A DNA stretch of 64,000 bases. Origin: Oxalobacteraceae bacterium. Its GTDB lineage: Bacteria; Pseudomonadota; Gammaproteobacteria; Burkholderiales; Burkholderiaceae_D. Shown piece by piece: positions 34,170 through 45,440 of the stretch. How positions within the stretch are numbered: the first letter of the stretch is position 1; each line of letters starts with the position of its first letter. The DNA lies in the NCBI GenBank assembly GCA_947448025.1, contig CANFLV010000009.1, forward strand, positions 46,738 through 110,737, read 5' to 3'. The position numbers were made by a program, and so were the translations under genes. Under the pieces are notes generated by a model. The model was not told the origin of the DNA. It ran no database searches and saw only the letters and a program-made list of their open reading frames with translations.

Positions 34170-34877
34170 TCAATCAGATGACGGTTTGCTGTTGACGGGC
34201 CAGCCCGGCAGCAGTGAAAAATCAAGATGGGCGGCAGCCAGTGCCGCCGATGGTGCATCAAAACGCGGCAGGTAACCGAGCAGCGGGACTTGCAGTCGTT
34301 CAGCGATGGCGGCGACGTTCTCCGCGCCATGCGCCATGCCCGCCTGTACCGAATTAGCGACCCAGCCTACCAGAGTCAAGCCACGCGCAGCGATCGCTTC
34401 GGCTGTCAGCAAAGCATGGCTGATGCAGCCCAGACGTATGCCGACCACGAGCACGACCGGCAAGGCCAATTGCTGCGCGAGGTCGGCGGTATCGGTGTTC
34501 GCGGTCAATGGGACGCAAAAGCCGCCGACGCCTTCGACCACGACCGCATCCGCTTGCGCGACGATCTGCCGGTAGCAGGCGAGGATATGGTCAAGCTCGA
34601 TCGTGACGCCTTCCAGCATTGCTGCGATATGGGGCGCCGCTGCTTCACGCAAAAGATAAGGCGTACTCAGCGACTGCGGCAGCACGACGTTCGCGGCGGC
34701 AGCGAGGCTGTCGGCGTCGTCATTGTGCCAGACGCCATTACGCATCTCCGCGCCGGCAGCGATGGGCTTCATGCCGGCAGCCCGCGCGCCGCTCTGCGCG
34801 AGCGCATGCAAGAGCGCCGACGACACGAGCGTCTTGCCGATTTCAGTGTCCGTGCCGGTGATGAAATAGTGGCTCAT
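34170..34877 (-). CDS. bioD: Dethiobiotin synthetase
   Basis: ATP-dependent ring closure of diaminopelargonate to dethiobiotin, 235 residues. The P-loop is GTDTEIGKT at residues 8-16, and the active-site Lys lies in GMKPIAAG. Further motif [13 protein letters not shown]. Its start overlaps the bioF stop by four bases and bioB follows 23 bp later. Confidence 0.95.
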   Translation of the reverse strand: MSHYFITGTDTEIGKTLVSSALLHALAQSGARAAGMKPIAAGAEMRNGVWHNDDADSLAAAANVVLPQSLSTPYLLREAAAPHIAAMLEGVTIELDHILACYRQIVAQADAVVVEGVGGFCVPLTANTDTADLAQQLALPVVLVVGIRLGCISHALLTAEAIAARGLTLVGWVANSVQAGMAHGAENVAAIAERLQVPLLGYLPRFDAPSAALAAAHLDFSLLPGWPVNSKPSSD

Positions 34878-36079
34878 GCGGCGGCTTCCGTCAGCGCCGC
34901 GGCTTCATACGCATTCAAGGCTTGCGCCAGTCGTCCGACCTGCTCGAAAGTGTGGGATGCACTCAGCGTCACGCGCAACCGCGCCGTGTCCACTGGCACG
35001 GTCGGTGGCCGGATCGCCGGTACCCACATGCCGTCAGCGTGCAGACGGGCTGCGACCTGCATGGCCGGGACATTGCTGCCGATGATGACTGGCTGGATCG
35101 CGGTCATTGATGGCACGAGCTGCCAGTGTTGCAAGGCGAGCGACTGCTTGAAGTGGCGGATCAGTTCTTGCAGGTGCGCGCGACGCTGCATGCCTTCCTC
35201 GCCTTCGATGATGGCGAGACTCGTCATCAGTGCGTGGGCCAGCAGCGGTGGCGACGCGGTCGTGTAAATGTAGGCGCGTGCCTTTTGCAGCAGCCATTCA
35301 ATCACGGTCTCGTGAGCCGCCACGAAAGCGCCGGAAACACCGGCGGCCTTGCCCAGCGTGCCCATGTAAATCAGGTAGGGCGAGCGCAATGAAAAATGTT
35401 CGAGCGCGCCACGGCCGTTTTCGCCGAGCACGCCAAAGCCATGCGCATCATCGACGAGCAGCCAGGCGCCATGCTGTTCGCACAGCGCCAGCAATTCCGG
35501 CAGGGGCGCGAGATCGCCATCCATGCTGAAGACGCTGTCGGTGACGACGAGTTTTATCGCGGCAGTGCTGGCCGCGAGCAGACCGGCCAATGCGTCGCAG
35601 TCGCCATGCGGATAGACGTGTATCTTCGAGCGCGACAGGCGTGCGCCATCGATCAGCGAGGCATGATTCAGGGCTTCGGAAAAAATCTCCGTGTCAGCCC
35701 CGCCCAGCGCCGTCAGGATCGCCTGATTCGCCATGAAGCCGGTGCTGAAATACATGGCGCGCGGCGATTCAAGATGCGGCGCGACAAAAGCAGCGAGACG
35801 CTCCTCGAGCTGCGCATGTGCGCGCGTATGGCCGCTGATCAGGTGCGAGGCGCCGCTGCCGGCGCCGTAGAGCGCCACGCCTTCGCAGAGTGCTTCGGCG
35901 ATCTTCGGATGGGCGGCGAGACCCAGATAATCATTGCTGCAGAATGCCAGCATATCGCGACCATCGACTTGCACAGTAGGTGCACAGGCAGTTTCGGCAA
36001 TGCGCAATTTGCGGCGCAAGCCTTTTGCTTCGAGCTGCTGCAATTGCGCATCGAGCGCCTGGATCAGGGCGGTCGTCAT
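34874..36079 (-). CDS. bioF: 8-amino-7-oxononanoate synthase
   Basis: PLP enzyme joining pimeloyl-thioester and alanine, 401 residues. Recognised by [62 protein letters not shown] and the PLP lysine in [15 protein letters not shown]. It overlaps bioA upstream (stop and start share four bases) and bioD downstream, as in compact bio operons. Confidence 0.95.
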   Translation of the reverse strand: MTTALIQALDAQLQQLEAKGLRRKLRIAETACAPTVQVDGRDMLAFCSNDYLGLAAHPKIAEALCEGVALYGAGSGASHLISGHTRAHAQLEERLAAFVAPHLESPRAMYFSTGFMANQAILTALGGADTEIFSEALNHASLIDGARLSRSKIHVYPHGDCDALAGLLAASTAAIKLVVTDSVFSMDGDLAPLPELLALCEQHGAWLLVDDAHGFGVLGENGRGALEHFSLRSPYLIYMGTLGKAAGVSGAFVAAHETVIEWLLQKARAYIYTTASPPLLAHALMTSLAIIEGEEGMQRRAHLQELIRHFKQSLALQHWQLVPSMTAIQPVIIGSNVPAMQVAARLHADGMWVPAIRPPTVPVDTARLRVTLSASHTFEQVGRLAQALNAYEAAALTEAAA

Positions 36080-37404
36080 GCGGCCATCACCTCATTGAAT
36101 ACCGTCAGCAGGCGCTGGCCGAGACCGGCGATTTCTTCTTCATCGAGGATATACGGCGGCATCAGGTAGACGCTGCGGCCGATCGGACGCAGCAGTAATT
36201 CATGCTCGAGCGCACAGCTGAAAAAGCGGCGTGAAAAGGTCGGATCATCAGTCTGCGCATCGAAGGCCCAGATCATGCCGCGCTGGCGGAAATGCTTGAC
36301 GCGCGCATGCTGCGCCAGCGGCATCAGCACGGTGTTGATTTCGGCGGCCTTGATCAGGTTCTGTTGGAGCACATTGTCCTGCTCGAAGATGTCGAGCGTG
36401 GCCAGTGCGGCGCGGCAGGCGAGCGGATTGCCGGTATAGGAATGCGAATGCAGGAAACCGCGCGCGGTTTCGCTGTCATAAAACGCGGCGTAAATGTCAT
36501 CGCGCGTCATCACCAGCGACAGCGGCAGATAGCCGCCGCTGATGCCTTTGGACAGGCACAGGAAATCCGGCCAGATGCCGGCTTGCTCGCAGGCGAAGAA
36601 GGTGCCACTGCGACCGCAGCCGACTGCGATTTCATCGGCGATCATGTGTACCTTGTAGCGGTCGCACAGGGCGCGCACTTCCGACAAATACACAGGGTCA
36701 TGCATCGCCATGCCGGTCGCGCATTGCACGAGCGGCTCGATGATGATGGCGGCGATTTTATCGGCGCGTTCGAGGAATAATTTTTCCAGCGAGGCAGCTG
36801 CGCGACGGGCGACATCGGCTGCGCTCTCGCCGGCTTCGGCTTTGCGTGCGTCAGGCGACTCGACCACATGCACGGACTGCAGCAGCGGACCGTAAGCATC
36901 GCGGAAAATCTGCACATCGGTGACGGCCAGCGCACCGATGGTTTCACCGTGATAGCTGCCCTTGAGGCAGACAAATTCGCGCTTTTCTTCAAAGCCGCGA
37001 TTACGCCATGAATGGAAACTCATCTTCAAGGCGATCTCGACCGCAGAGGCGCCATCGGAAGCATAGAAACAATGACCGAGCACATGACCCGTCAGCGCTG
37101 CGAGCCGCTCCGACAAAGTGATGACAGGCTCATGCGTGAAACCGGCCAGCATGGCATGTTCGAGCTTGTCGAGCTGATCCTTGAGCGCGGCGTTAATGCG
37201 CGGATTCGCATGGCCGAACAGGTTGACCCACCACGAGCTGATCGCATCGAGGTAGCGTTTGCCGTCGGTATCGTAAAGCCAGGCGCCACGACCATGGCTG
37301 ACCGGAATCAGCGGGATGGTTTCGTGATGCTGCATCTGGGTGCACGGATGCCAGACACTGCGCAGGCTGCGGGCGACCCAATCGGCTTGATTACTTGATT
37401 CCAA
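36076..37404 (-). CDS. bioA: Adenosylmethionine-8-amino-7-oxononanoate aminotransferase
   Basis: PLP transaminase that uses S-adenosylmethionine as amino donor, about 442 residues. The first residues [20 protein letters not shown] and the blocks [26 protein letters not shown] and [12 protein letters not shown] (PLP lysine) identify BioA. No ATG fits: I propose the TTG at 37404, which has GGAG six bases upstream. A TTG at 37446 would overlap liuC and add 14 residues without support. Coupled to bioF by overlap. Confidence 0.93.
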   Translation of the reverse strand: MESSNQADWVARSLRSVWHPCTQMQHHETIPLIPVSHGRGAWLYDTDGKRYLDAISSWWVNLFGHANPRINAALKDQLDKLEHAMLAGFTHEPVITLSERLAALTGHVLGHCFYASDGASAVEIALKMSFHSWRNRGFEEKREFVCLKGSYHGETIGALAVTDVQIFRDAYGPLLQSVHVVESPDARKAEAGESAADVARRAAASLEKLFLERADKIAAIIIEPLVQCATGMAMHDPVYLSEVRALCDRYKVHMIADEIAVGCGRSGTFFACEQAGIWPDFLCLSKGISGGYLPLSLVMTRDDIYAAFYDSETARGFLHSHSYTGNPLACRAALATLDIFEQDNVLQQNLIKAAEINTVLMPLAQHARVKHFRQRGMIWAFDAQTDDPTFSRRFFSCALEHELLLRPIGRSVYLMPPYILDEEEIAGLGQRLLTVFNEVMAA

Positions 37405-37430
37405 AACGACTCCAAAAATTGATAAGGTGC

Positions 37431-38219
37431 TTACTTGTTCAGCCAATCCGGCTTGCGTTTCTCCAGGAAAGCACGCACACCTTCGCGGCCTTCATCGGAA
37501 GCGCGTATCGCCGCTATCCTTGCGACCGTATCCGCGACCAGTAATTCCGTCACCGGCGCACCGGCCACATCCTGCACCAGCTTCTTCGCTTCTTTAACCG
37601 CATGAGGGCTCGCCGTCACGAGAGCCTTTAAAACACCGGCCACAGTCGCATCGAGCTCATCAGCCGCCACGACCGCATGCGCGAAACCCAAACGCTGCGC
37701 TTCCGCAGCAGAAAAGCGCTCGGCGGTCAGAAAATACCGCCGCGCTGCATTCTCGCCCATGGCCTTGATCACGTAAGGTGAAATTGTCGCCGGAATCAGC
37801 CCCAGCCGCACCTCTGACAGACAAAAATTTACGCTATCAGCCACGATGGCAATATCGCAAGCCGCGACCAGACCCATGCCGCCGGCATAACAGTCGCCCT
37901 GTACTTTCGCCACGACCGGCTTCGGACAGCGATAAATCACCTCCAGCATCTGCGCCAGCTGCCCGGCATCGGCGAGGTTTTCGGCATGGCTGTAATCCGC
38001 CATTTTCTTCATCCAGTTCAGGTCGGCACCGGCGCAAAAAGCCGGGCCGCGCGCTTCCAGCACGATCGCGCGCAGCTGCGCCTCAGCGCCCAACTCCGTG
38101 AAGGCTTGCGTGATTTCAGCGATCGCGACTTCATTGAAGGCGTTGCGCACCTCGGGACGATTGAGGATGATGTGTGCAACATGCTGCTGCCGGACGACTT
38201 CCAGGGTTTGCCAGTTCAC
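37431..38219 (-). CDS. liuC: Methylglutaconyl-CoA hydratase
   Basis: Crotonase-fold enzyme, 262 residues, which hydrates 3-methylglutaconyl-CoA to HMG-CoA. GTG start with AAAGGA six bases before. Blocks: HIILNRPEVRNAFNE, GPAFCAGADLNWMKKMADYS, KVQGDCYAGGMGLVAACDIA and the catalytic region SEVRLGLIPATISPYVIKA. The LNWMKKM variant after the oxyanion hole is common in methylglutaconyl-CoA hydratases. Placed between liuB and the bio genes, it fits the pathway step after carboxylation. Confidence 0.9.
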   Translation of the reverse strand: MNWQTLEVVRQQHVAHIILNRPEVRNAFNEVAIAEITQAFTELGAEAQLRAIVLEARGPAFCAGADLNWMKKMADYSHAENLADAGQLAQMLEVIYRCPKPVVAKVQGDCYAGGMGLVAACDIAIVADSVNFCLSEVRLGLIPATISPYVIKAMGENAARRYFLTAERFSAAEAQRLGFAHAVVAADELDATVAGVLKALVTASPHAVKEAKKLVQDVAGAPVTELLVADTVARIAAIRASDEGREGVRAFLEKRKPDWLNK

Positions 38220-38236
38220 TATTTTTCCTTTGCCGC

Positions 38237-39844
38237 TTACATGCGGAAAATGCCGAACTTCGTGTCTGCGATCGGTGCATTCAGCGCCGCCGACAGCCCC
38301 AGCGCGAGTACCGTGCGCGTATCCGCCGGATCGATCACGCCGTCATCCCACAGCCGCGCCGTGGCGTAATACGGATGACCCTGGTGTTCGTACTGGTCCT
38401 TGATCGGCTGCTTAAAGGCCTCTTCTTCTGCCGCGCTCCAGCTGCCGCCTTTCAATTCGATGCCATCGCGCTTGACCGTCGCCAGAACGCTCGCCGCCTG
38501 ATCGCCACCCATCACGGAAATGCGCGCATTCGGCCACATCCACATAAAGCGCGGCGAAAATGCGCGGCCGCACATGCCGTAATTACCGGCGCCGAAGCTG
38601 CCGCCGATGATGACCGTGAATTTCGGCACCGAAGTCGTGGCCACCGCCGTGACCATCTTCGCGCCATTGCGCGCGATGCCTTCGTTTTCATATTTGCGCC
38701 CGACCATGAAGCCGGTGATATTTTGCAGGAACACGAGCGGAATCTTGCGCTGGCTGCACAGCTCAACGAAGTGCGCGCCCTTCAAGGCCGACTCGGAAAA
38801 CAGGATGCCGTTATTGGCCACGATCCCGACCGGCATGCCGTGGATATGCGCAAAGCCGCACACGAGCGTGGTGCCATAACGCGCCTTGAATTCATCGAAG
38901 TCGCTGCCGTCAACAATGCGCGCGATCACTTCGCGTACATCGAAAGGCTTGCGCGTATCGACGGGAATCACGCCATACAATTCGCTGGCCGGATATTTCG
39001 GCGCTAGCGGCTCACGCAAGACCATCTGCTGCGGCTTCTTGCGATTCAGATTGCCGACGATGCTGCGCGCCAGCGACAGCGCATGCAAGTCGTTTTGCGC
39101 CAGATGATCGACCACGCCCGACAGGCGCGTATGCACGTCACCGCCGCCGAGGTCTTCAGCGGTGACGACTTCACCCGTGGCGGCCTTGACCAAGGGTGGG
39201 CCGCCGAGAAAAATCGTGCCCTGATTCTTGACGATGATGGACTCGTCGCTCATGGCCGGCACATACGCGCCGCCGGCGGTGCAGGAACCCATGACCACGG
39301 CGATTTGCGGGATGCCATTCGCCGACAGATTCGCCTGATTGAAAAAAATGCGGCCGAAATGGTCGCGATCCGGGAATACGTCGTCCTGGTTCGGCAGGTT
39401 CGCGCCACCACTGTCGACGAGGTAGATGCAGGGCAGATTATTCTGACCGGCGATTTCCTGCGCGCGTAGATGCTTCTTCACTGTCAGCGGATAATAAGTG
39501 CCGCCCTTGACGGTGGCATCGTTACAGACGATGACACATTCCTGACCAGCGACGCGGCCAATGCCGGTGATGATGCCGGCAGCGGGCGCGGCATTGTCGT
39601 ACATATCGTAGGCCGCCATCTGCGAAAATTCAAGGAAGGGCGTGCCCGGATCGAGCAGCATCTGCACGCGGTCGCGCGGTAGCAGTTTGCCGCGCGACGT
39701 ATGTTTCTTGCGTGCGTCGGCGCCGCCGCCCTCGGCGATTTTCGCGATCTTCGCTTGCAGGTCATCGACCAGCAGCTGCATCGCGTTGGCATTGGCCTTG
39801 AAGTCGTCTGCGCGACTGTTCAATTTGGAGTCGAGTATCGTCAT
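38237..39844 (-). CDS. liuB: Methylcrotonyl-CoA carboxylase, beta (carboxyltransferase) subunit
   Basis: 535 residues, the usual MCC-beta length. Transfers carboxyl from biotin on LiuD to 3-methylcrotonyl-CoA. Two crotonase-like halves, with the oxyanion-type segments [36 protein letters not shown] and [16 protein letters not shown]. The sequence [14 protein letters not shown] is also characteristic. The start overlaps the stop of the YchJ-like gene (TAATG). Confidence 0.94.
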   Translation of the reverse strand: MTILDSKLNSRADDFKANANAMQLLVDDLQAKIAKIAEGGGADARKKHTSRGKLLPRDRVQMLLDPGTPFLEFSQMAAYDMYDNAAPAAGIITGIGRVAGQECVIVCNDATVKGGTYYPLTVKKHLRAQEIAGQNNLPCIYLVDSGGANLPNQDDVFPDRDHFGRIFFNQANLSANGIPQIAVVMGSCTAGGAYVPAMSDESIIVKNQGTIFLGGPPLVKAATGEVVTAEDLGGGDVHTRLSGVVDHLAQNDLHALSLARSIVGNLNRKKPQQMVLREPLAPKYPASELYGVIPVDTRKPFDVREVIARIVDGSDFDEFKARYGTTLVCGFAHIHGMPVGIVANNGILFSESALKGAHFVELCSQRKIPLVFLQNITGFMVGRKYENEGIARNGAKMVTAVATTSVPKFTVIIGGSFGAGNYGMCGRAFSPRFMWMWPNARISVMGGDQAASVLATVKRDGIELKGGSWSAAEEEAFKQPIKDQYEHQGHPYYATARLWDDGVIDPADTRTVLALGLSAALNAPIADTKFGIFRM

Positions 39845-40239
39845 TATTCTCTTTCGGGGAAACTGCCATCCAGGTAAAACCAGCGTCCGTCTTCACGTAC
39901 GAAGCGGCTGATTTCATGCAGCCGGTGCGCCCGGCCATCGGTCTTGTAACGGGCGACGAATTCCACAGTGGCTGCGTCGCCCTTTGTCATTTGTTTGCGT
40001 ACTTCCAGCCCCAGCCATTTGCAGCTGGCGTCATGCGCGAGCTCGGCGCGCACTGGACGGGTACTCGCCTGCCAAGTCGCATGCACGTAGTCCGACAGCC
40101 CCAGCACATAGGCGCTGTAACGCGAACGCATCAGCTGCTCGGCCGTCTCCGGGACCGCACCGGCATGGAAGCGGCCGCAGCAGGACGCATAGCTTGCGCC
40201 GCCGCAGGGACAGGTGTCGTTCTTACTTTGTTTGCCCAT
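39844..40239 (-). CDS. YchJ-like SEC-C motif protein
   Basis: 131 residues. The N-terminal SEC-C zinc-binding motif is [16 protein letters not shown] (residues about 10-25), followed by the YchJ middle domain ([24 protein letters not shown]). Function unknown in general; the SEC-C motif binds zinc. It lies between an acyl-CoA dehydrogenase and liuB, and is coupled to liuB. Confidence 0.88.
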   Translation of the reverse strand: MGKQSKNDTCPCGGASYASCCGRFHAGAVPETAEQLMRSRYSAYVLGLSDYVHATWQASTRPVRAELAHDASCKWLGLEVRKQMTKGDAATVEFVARYKTDGRAHRLHEISRFVREDGRWFYLDGSFPERE

Positions 40240-40249
40240 GAATGCAGGC

Positions 40250-41380
40250 CTAGGCTAAAGCGCGGCCGATTAATATTTTCTGGATATCGCTCGTGCCTTC
40301 GTAAATCTGGCACACGCGCACATCGCGATAAATCCGCTCCACAGGGAAGTCGCTGACATAGCCATAGCCGCCATGAATCTGGATCGCGTCAGAACAGATG
40401 CGCTCAGCCATTTCACTGGCAAACAGCTTCGCCATCGCCGCTTCTTTCAGGCAGGGCTTGCCGGCATCCTTCATGCTCGCCGCATGCAGGATCAGCTGGC
40501 GTGCCGCTTCGATTTGCGTGGCCATGTCGGCCAGCTTGAACTGGACTGCCTGATGCTCGAAGATCGCCTTGCCAAAGCTGGTGCGCTCTTTCGCATACAT
40601 CAGCGCCGCGTCGAACGCCGCGCGCGCCATGCCGACGGCTTGCGAAGCGATACCGATGCGTCCGCCCTCCAATCCCGACAGCGCAATCTTGTAACCCTGG
40701 CCTTCTTCGCCAATCATGTTTTCCGCAGGGACGCGGCAATTTTCGAACAGGATTTGCGCCGTGTCCGAGGAATGCTGGCCAAGCTTGTCTTCGAGACGCG
40801 CGACGATGTAGCCGGGCGTTGATGTGGGCACCCAGAAGGCGCTGATGCCGCGCTTGCCGGCGGCCTTGTCGGTCACGGCCAGCACGATGGCGACGTCGGC
40901 GTGTTTGCCGCTGGTGATGAATTGCTTCACGCCGTTGATCACGTAATCGCTACCGTCGCGCGTGGCCGTCGTGCGCAGCGTCGAGGCATCGCTGCCTGCA
41001 TGCGGCTCCGTGAGGCAGAACGCGCCGAGCATTTTTCCCTGCGCGAGGGGTTTCAGCCATTGCTGCTTTTGCTGGTCGTTGGCATACATCATGGCGATAC
41101 TGCAGACCGGGCAGTTATTGACTGAAATGACAGTCGACGTACCGCCGTCGCCAGCGGCGATCTCTTCGAGCACGAGCGCCAGCGACACATAGTCGAGTCC
41201 TGCGCCACCGAGCTCTTCGGGTACAGCCACGCCATACGCACCTAGCGCGGCGAGCTCCTGCAATTCTTCTTTCGGAAAATGGTGTTCCTTGTCCCAGCGC
41301 GCGGCGTTCGGCGCCAGTCGTTCCTGCGCAAAACTGCGCAAGGCATCGCGGATCATTTCATGCTGTTCGGTGAGGACCAT
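40250..41380 (-). CDS. Acyl-CoA dehydrogenase, short-chain type
   Basis: FAD enzyme of 376 residues. FAD motifs FCLTEPHAGSDASTLRT and VINGVKQFITSGKHA; classical catalytic Glu at residue 361 in QIYEGTSDIQ; ending KILIGRALA. This separates it from the isovaleryl-CoA enzyme at 45441 and the LCAD-like enzyme at 23580, which use another Glu. Likely substrate: a short straight or branched acyl-CoA such as butyryl-CoA. It may serve valine/isoleucine or short fatty-acid breakdown beside leucine degradation (inference). Confidence 0.9.
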   Translation of the reverse strand: MVLTEQHEMIRDALRSFAQERLAPNAARWDKEHHFPKEELQELAALGAYGVAVPEELGGAGLDYVSLALVLEEIAAGDGGTSTVISVNNCPVCSIAMMYANDQQKQQWLKPLAQGKMLGAFCLTEPHAGSDASTLRTTATRDGSDYVINGVKQFITSGKHADVAIVLAVTDKAAGKRGISAFWVPTSTPGYIVARLEDKLGQHSSDTAQILFENCRVPAENMIGEEGQGYKIALSGLEGGRIGIASQAVGMARAAFDAALMYAKERTSFGKAIFEHQAVQFKLADMATQIEAARQLILHAASMKDAGKPCLKEAAMAKLFASEMAERICSDAIQIHGGYGYVSDFPVERIYRDVRVCQIYEGTSDIQKILIGRALA

Positions 41381-41451
41381 GGTGTCTCGTTTTTTAATTG
41401 TTCGATGAAATTTGCCGCCCCATCCACAGGACGAGGCGGCGAGCCAAACAC

Positions 41452-42633
41452 TTACATCATTTCAATCGCCAGCGCCGTACCCTCACCGCCGCCGATACAC
41501 AGCGACGCGATACCACGCTTGCCGCCGGTCTTCTTCAAGGCGCCCATCAAGGTCACGATGATGCGCGCACCGGACGCGCCGATAGGATGGCCGAGCGCGC
41601 AGGCGCCGCCGTGGATGTTGACCTTGCTGTGGTCGATGTTGTGTTCCTTCATCGCTGCCATCGGCACGGCGGCAAATGCTTCATTGATTTCGAACAGGTC
41701 GACACCGCTGACTTGCCAGTCTATCTTTTCGCAGAGCTTACTGATCGCTCCCACAGGGGCGGTCGTGAACCAGCCCGGCTCTTGCGAATGACGCGCGTGG
41801 CCGACGATTTTGGCGATCGGCGTGCAGCCGAGTTTCTTCGCGGTCGATTCACGCATGATGACCAAAGCGGCAGCGCCGTCATTGATCGAGGACGACGAAG
41901 CGGCCGTGATCGTGCCGTCTTTCTTGAATGCTGGCTTCAGCGTCGGGATCTTGTCGAGCTTGGCTTTCAGCGGGCCTTCATCCTTTTCAACGACGACATC
42001 GCCGCCGCGACCGCTGACGGTCACTGGCGCGATTTCCCATTTGAAGGAGCCATCGGCCGTGGCCGCTTGCGCGCGCTTGACGGACTCAATCGCAAAGGCA
42101 TCCTGCGCTTCGCGCGAAAACGCGTATTTTGCGGAGCAGTCTTCCGCAAAGGTTCCCATCGAACGACCCTTGTCATACGCATCTTCGAGGCCGTCGAGCA
42201 TCATGTGGTCATACATCATCGCGTGGCCGATGCGATAGCCGCCGCGCGCCTTCGGAATCAGGTAAGGCGCATTCGTCATCGATTCCATGCCGCCTGCGAC
42301 CACGACTTCATTCGTGCCCGCCATGATGGAGTCAAACGCAAACATCGTCGCCTGCATGGCCGAGCCGCACATCTTCGACATCGTCACCGCACCGGCTGAC
42401 ACAGGAATGCCGGCCTTGATCGCTGCCTGACGCGCTGGCGCCTGGCCTTCGCCTGCCATCAGGCAGTTACCGAACAGGACATCCTGCACTTCTTTCGGAT
42501 CGAGACCGGCGCGCTCGACTGCGGCGCGGATGGCCACAGCGCCAAGTTCAACTGCCGTCACCGAGGCGAAATCGCCCTGGAAAGCGCCCATGGGCGTGCG
42601 TGCTGCACCAACGATTACGATAGGGTCATTCAT
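41452..42633 (-). CDS. Acetyl-CoA acetyltransferase (thiolase)
   Basis: Degradative/biosynthetic thiolase of 393 residues, start ATG at 42633 with GGAG six bases upstream. Nucleophile Cys89 in VTMSKMCGSAMQA; His in ACALGHPIGASG; second Cys at 379 in ASLCIGGGEGTA. It can split acetoacetyl-CoA to two acetyl-CoA, which would dispose of the acetoacetate from the LiuE reaction once activated. No CoA-transferase gene is present in this run. A weak GC hairpin follows in the 71-bp gap before the next gene. Confidence 0.92.
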   Translation of the reverse strand: MNDPIVIVGAARTPMGAFQGDFASVTAVELGAVAIRAAVERAGLDPKEVQDVLFGNCLMAGEGQAPARQAAIKAGIPVSAGAVTMSKMCGSAMQATMFAFDSIMAGTNEVVVAGGMESMTNAPYLIPKARGGYRIGHAMMYDHMMLDGLEDAYDKGRSMGTFAEDCSAKYAFSREAQDAFAIESVKRAQAATADGSFKWEIAPVTVSGRGGDVVVEKDEGPLKAKLDKIPTLKPAFKKDGTITAASSSSINDGAAALVIMRESTAKKLGCTPIAKIVGHARHSQEPGWFTTAPVGAISKLCEKIDWQVSGVDLFEINEAFAAVPMAAMKEHNIDHSKVNIHGGACALGHPIGASGARIIVTLMGALKKTGGKRGIASLCIGGGEGTALAIEMM

Positions 42634-42647
42634 GTGGATCTCCAATG

Positions 42648-44486
42648 TTATTCGGCTTGTGCCGAGAGGGTCGGGAATTGCAAACTCGAGTGCGCGTTGG
42701 TTTGCGCTGTGCTGCTATAGCTAAAGCGTATCGTCTGCGGATACGGGAAGACATCTTCCACATAACCGTCGAGGATGCGCTGTTTGCGGGCTTGCCAATA
42801 TTCGGCCGTCAGCAAATCCGCGTGATGCTTCAAGAAATATTTACGTACCTTCGGGTTCCCCAGCAAAAACGGCGCGAACTGTTCCGGGAACACGTCATTC
42901 TTCGCCACCGGATACCAGGGTTCGGACGCCATTTCATCTTCTTCATTGCGCGGCTGCGGGATGGCGCGGAACTGGCAATCGACGATGTATTCAATCTCGT
43001 CGTAATCGTAAAACACGACGCGGTCGGTGCGCGTGACGCCGAAATTCTTGTACAGCATATCGCCGGGAAAAATATTCGCGCCGACCAGTTCCTTGATCGC
43101 ATTGCCGTATTCGATGATGCCGTGTTCGAGCTTGCGCTCATCGCCGTTTTTGTCGGCATCCATGAGCCAGATGTTCAATGGCGTCATGCGCCGCTCGATG
43201 TAGAGATGGCGGATCACGACTTCATCGCCGTCTTCCTCGACAATCGAGGGCGCGACCTTTTTCAGCTCGGCCAGCAGCTCGTCGGAAAAGCGCGCGCGCG
43301 GAAACGCGACATCGGAATATTCCAGCGTATCGGCCATGCGGCCGACACGGTCATGGTGTTTCACGAGCAGGTATTTTTCTTGCACCAGTGCGCGCGTGGT
43401 TTCTTTCGGCGCAGGAAAATAATCCTTGATGACCTTGAACACATACGGAAACGAAGGCAGCGCAAACACCACCATCACGAGGCCGCGAATACCTGGCGCG
43501 GATTCAATGTGATCCGATGAATGACTCAGATGGCGCAGGAAGTCGCGATAGAACAGCGCCTTGCCGATTTTTTGCAAACCGATCGTGGTGTAAATTTCAC
43601 TGGCGGGTTTGCTCGGCATGAGACTGGCGAGGAATTCCACATAAGCCGACGGCACTTCCATGTCGACCATGAAGTAAGCACGCGTGAAGGAAAACAGCAC
43701 CGTGATGTAATGCGCATCGAACAGCACCGTATCGAGCACGAGCTCGCCCTTGCGGTTATGCAGGATAGGCACGACGAAGGGGAATTCGCGATGGCCGTTG
43801 ATGCCCTTGCCGACGATGTAAGCACCCTTGTTACGGTAGAACAGACTGGCCAATACCTGGATCTGGTGATTCGGCTCGATCTCGTCGGCACCAAACATCT
43901 GCCGCAGGCGCGTGTCGACCAGCGCGACATCGCGGTCGATGTCGGCAAACGGGCAAGCCAGCTGAAAATTCGTGACGATGCGCTTGAGCGTATAACGCAA
44001 GCCATCCTTGGCCGGATAGTAGACGCGGAAGGTCGGCGCGACTTCGTCAGTGGCGAGATAAGCGGTCGAGACTGCCGGGCGCACGAAGATGAAATCGTTA
44101 TGAAAGTAAGCGCGGTTGAGGATCTTGCAGCAGACCGAGTTGAAAAAAATCTCGGCCAGCTCTGGCTGTTTATGCGCGATAAGGAGGCCGATGTAATGCA
44201 GCTTCACTTCGCGCCAGACTTCGTCGCTCAATTCCTCCGAGAGATACTCGTCTTCGAGCATCGCTACGCATTCACGCACCCGCTGATCATAAAAATCGAT
44301 GCGTTCGCGCGCGGCGATTTGCGCGGTTTTCCAGTCGCTCTTTTCAAAATACACTTTCGCCTGCTGGCTCGCCTCACGGAACAGGCGGTAATGCTTGTCG
44401 AAACCGTCGAGTATGGTGCGCGCGGTATCGAAGGCGATTTGCGATGACAGCAGTTTGGGAAAGGTTGCGCGCATGGTTTGGGTCAT
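42648..44486 (-). CDS. aceK: Isocitrate dehydrogenase kinase/phosphatase
   Basis: Bifunctional regulator that phosphorylates and dephosphorylates isocitrate dehydrogenase, switching carbon between the TCA cycle and the glyoxylate bypass. 612 residues, within the family range. Landmarks: the ATP-binding segment [20 protein letters not shown] near 333, [27 protein letters not shown] and [11 protein letters not shown]. The start directly follows the dehydratase stop. Usually found near aceB/aceA; here it sits inside the leucine-catabolism run, whose products are acetyl-CoA units. Confidence 0.95.
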   Translation of the reverse strand: MTQTMRATFPKLLSSQIAFDTARTILDGFDKHYRLFREASQQAKVYFEKSDWKTAQIAARERIDFYDQRVRECVAMLEDEYLSEELSDEVWREVKLHYIGLLIAHKQPELAEIFFNSVCCKILNRAYFHNDFIFVRPAVSTAYLATDEVAPTFRVYYPAKDGLRYTLKRIVTNFQLACPFADIDRDVALVDTRLRQMFGADEIEPNHQIQVLASLFYRNKGAYIVGKGINGHREFPFVVPILHNRKGELVLDTVLFDAHYITVLFSFTRAYFMVDMEVPSAYVEFLASLMPSKPASEIYTTIGLQKIGKALFYRDFLRHLSHSSDHIESAPGIRGLVMVVFALPSFPYVFKVIKDYFPAPKETTRALVQEKYLLVKHHDRVGRMADTLEYSDVAFPRARFSDELLAELKKVAPSIVEEDGDEVVIRHLYIERRMTPLNIWLMDADKNGDERKLEHGIIEYGNAIKELVGANIFPGDMLYKNFGVTRTDRVVFYDYDEIEYIVDCQFRAIPQPRNEEDEMASEPWYPVAKNDVFPEQFAPFLLGNPKVRKYFLKHHADLLTAEYWQARKQRILDGYVEDVFPYPQTIRFSYSSTAQTNAHSSLQFPTLSAQAE

Positions 44487-45431
44487 TCAGGCAAACTGAT
44501 GCTGCCAGTTTGTGAGCTTTGCCAGATCGACGCCGATGCCGCCACAGACAACGATGAGCGGCTTCTCGAATCCGGACAGCACAGGCAAGTCCTGATACGC
44601 CACAGCGAGCGCCGCGCCACAAGCCGGTTCCACCAGCATGCGCAAGTCATCGGCAAATCGCAGGCAGGCATGCACGGCCTGCGCATCGCTGACGGTAATC
44701 GAATGCAGTTCATGGCGGCGACGCCAGTCGAAGGCGGCTTGCGCGACGCGCTTTGCACCCAGGGTCACGGCGATCGAGCTGATCTCCGGCAGCGTCACGA
44801 GACTGCCGGCTTCAATCGCGGCATGAAAGGAGGCTGCGCCGTTCGTCTCCACAGCGATCACCGGCACATCGGCACGGGCGTTGCGATGCAAGCCTTCCAG
44901 CACGCCGCACAAGAGGCCGCCGCCACCGACAGCGCAGATGACGACATCGAATTCACACTGCATGGCTTGCGCCTGCACGACCGCTTCGTCGATCAAGGTC
45001 GCATTGCCATCCCAGATATCGGGATGATCAAACGGCGGCACATAGACCGCACCGGGAGCCTCGCACATGGCCAGCGCGACTGCATTCGCCTCGTCCCAGA
45101 CGGCGCCGGCAATGATCAGCTCGGCGCCTATGGTGCGAATCTTGTCGCATACCGTGGCCGGCGTGGTCAGTGGCACCACGATCGTGATGCGCACACCCAA
45201 GGCAGCGCCCGCCACAGCAGCCGCAAAGCCGGCATTGCCGCCCGAGGGACAGACCAGATGCGTAGCGCCTGCGGCGACCGCACGCTGGCACATCAGCCCG
45301 ATGCCGCGCAGCTTGAAGGAGCCCGAAGGCTGCAGGTTTTCCAGCTTCAGCAAGAGCGGCATACCCGGTCTGCCATGATGCGAAGGCAGCCGGTGTTGCA
45401 GCAGGGGCGTGGTGATGTGGAGCGCGCGCAT
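44487..45431 (-). CDS. PLP-dependent serine/threonine dehydratase
   Basis: Fold-type II PLP enzyme of 314 residues. PLP lysine in KLENLQPSGSFKLRG near residue 40, PLP-phosphate or substrate loop CPSGGNAGFAAA, and glycine-rich AVGGGGLLCG. The order and the SGGNAG loop resemble the animal-type L-serine dehydratase (SDS) more than biosynthetic IlvA, and there is no ACT-domain tail. It deaminates serine to pyruvate and probably threonine to 2-oxobutyrate. Adjacent to aceK with no gap and 9 bp after liuA, so it belongs to this operon. Confidence 0.85.
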   Translation of the reverse strand: MRALHITTPLLQHRLPSHHGRPGMPLLLKLENLQPSGSFKLRGIGLMCQRAVAAGATHLVCPSGGNAGFAAAVAGAALGVRITIVVPLTTPATVCDKIRTIGAELIIAGAVWDEANAVALAMCEAPGAVYVPPFDHPDIWDGNATLIDEAVVQAQAMQCEFDVVICAVGGGGLLCGVLEGLHRNARADVPVIAVETNGAASFHAAIEAGSLVTLPEISSIAVTLGAKRVAQAAFDWRRRHELHSITVSDAQAVHACLRFADDLRMLVEPACGAALAVAYQDLPVLSGFEKPLIVVCGGIGVDLAKLTNWQHQFA

Positions 45432-45440
45432 CAATGGCGA

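Noticed and set aside
33109..37404. Biotin genes as a recent horizontal insertion
   Set aside because: Base composition and codon use look like the neighbours and there are no repeats or mobile genes at the borders; overlap spacing is normal.
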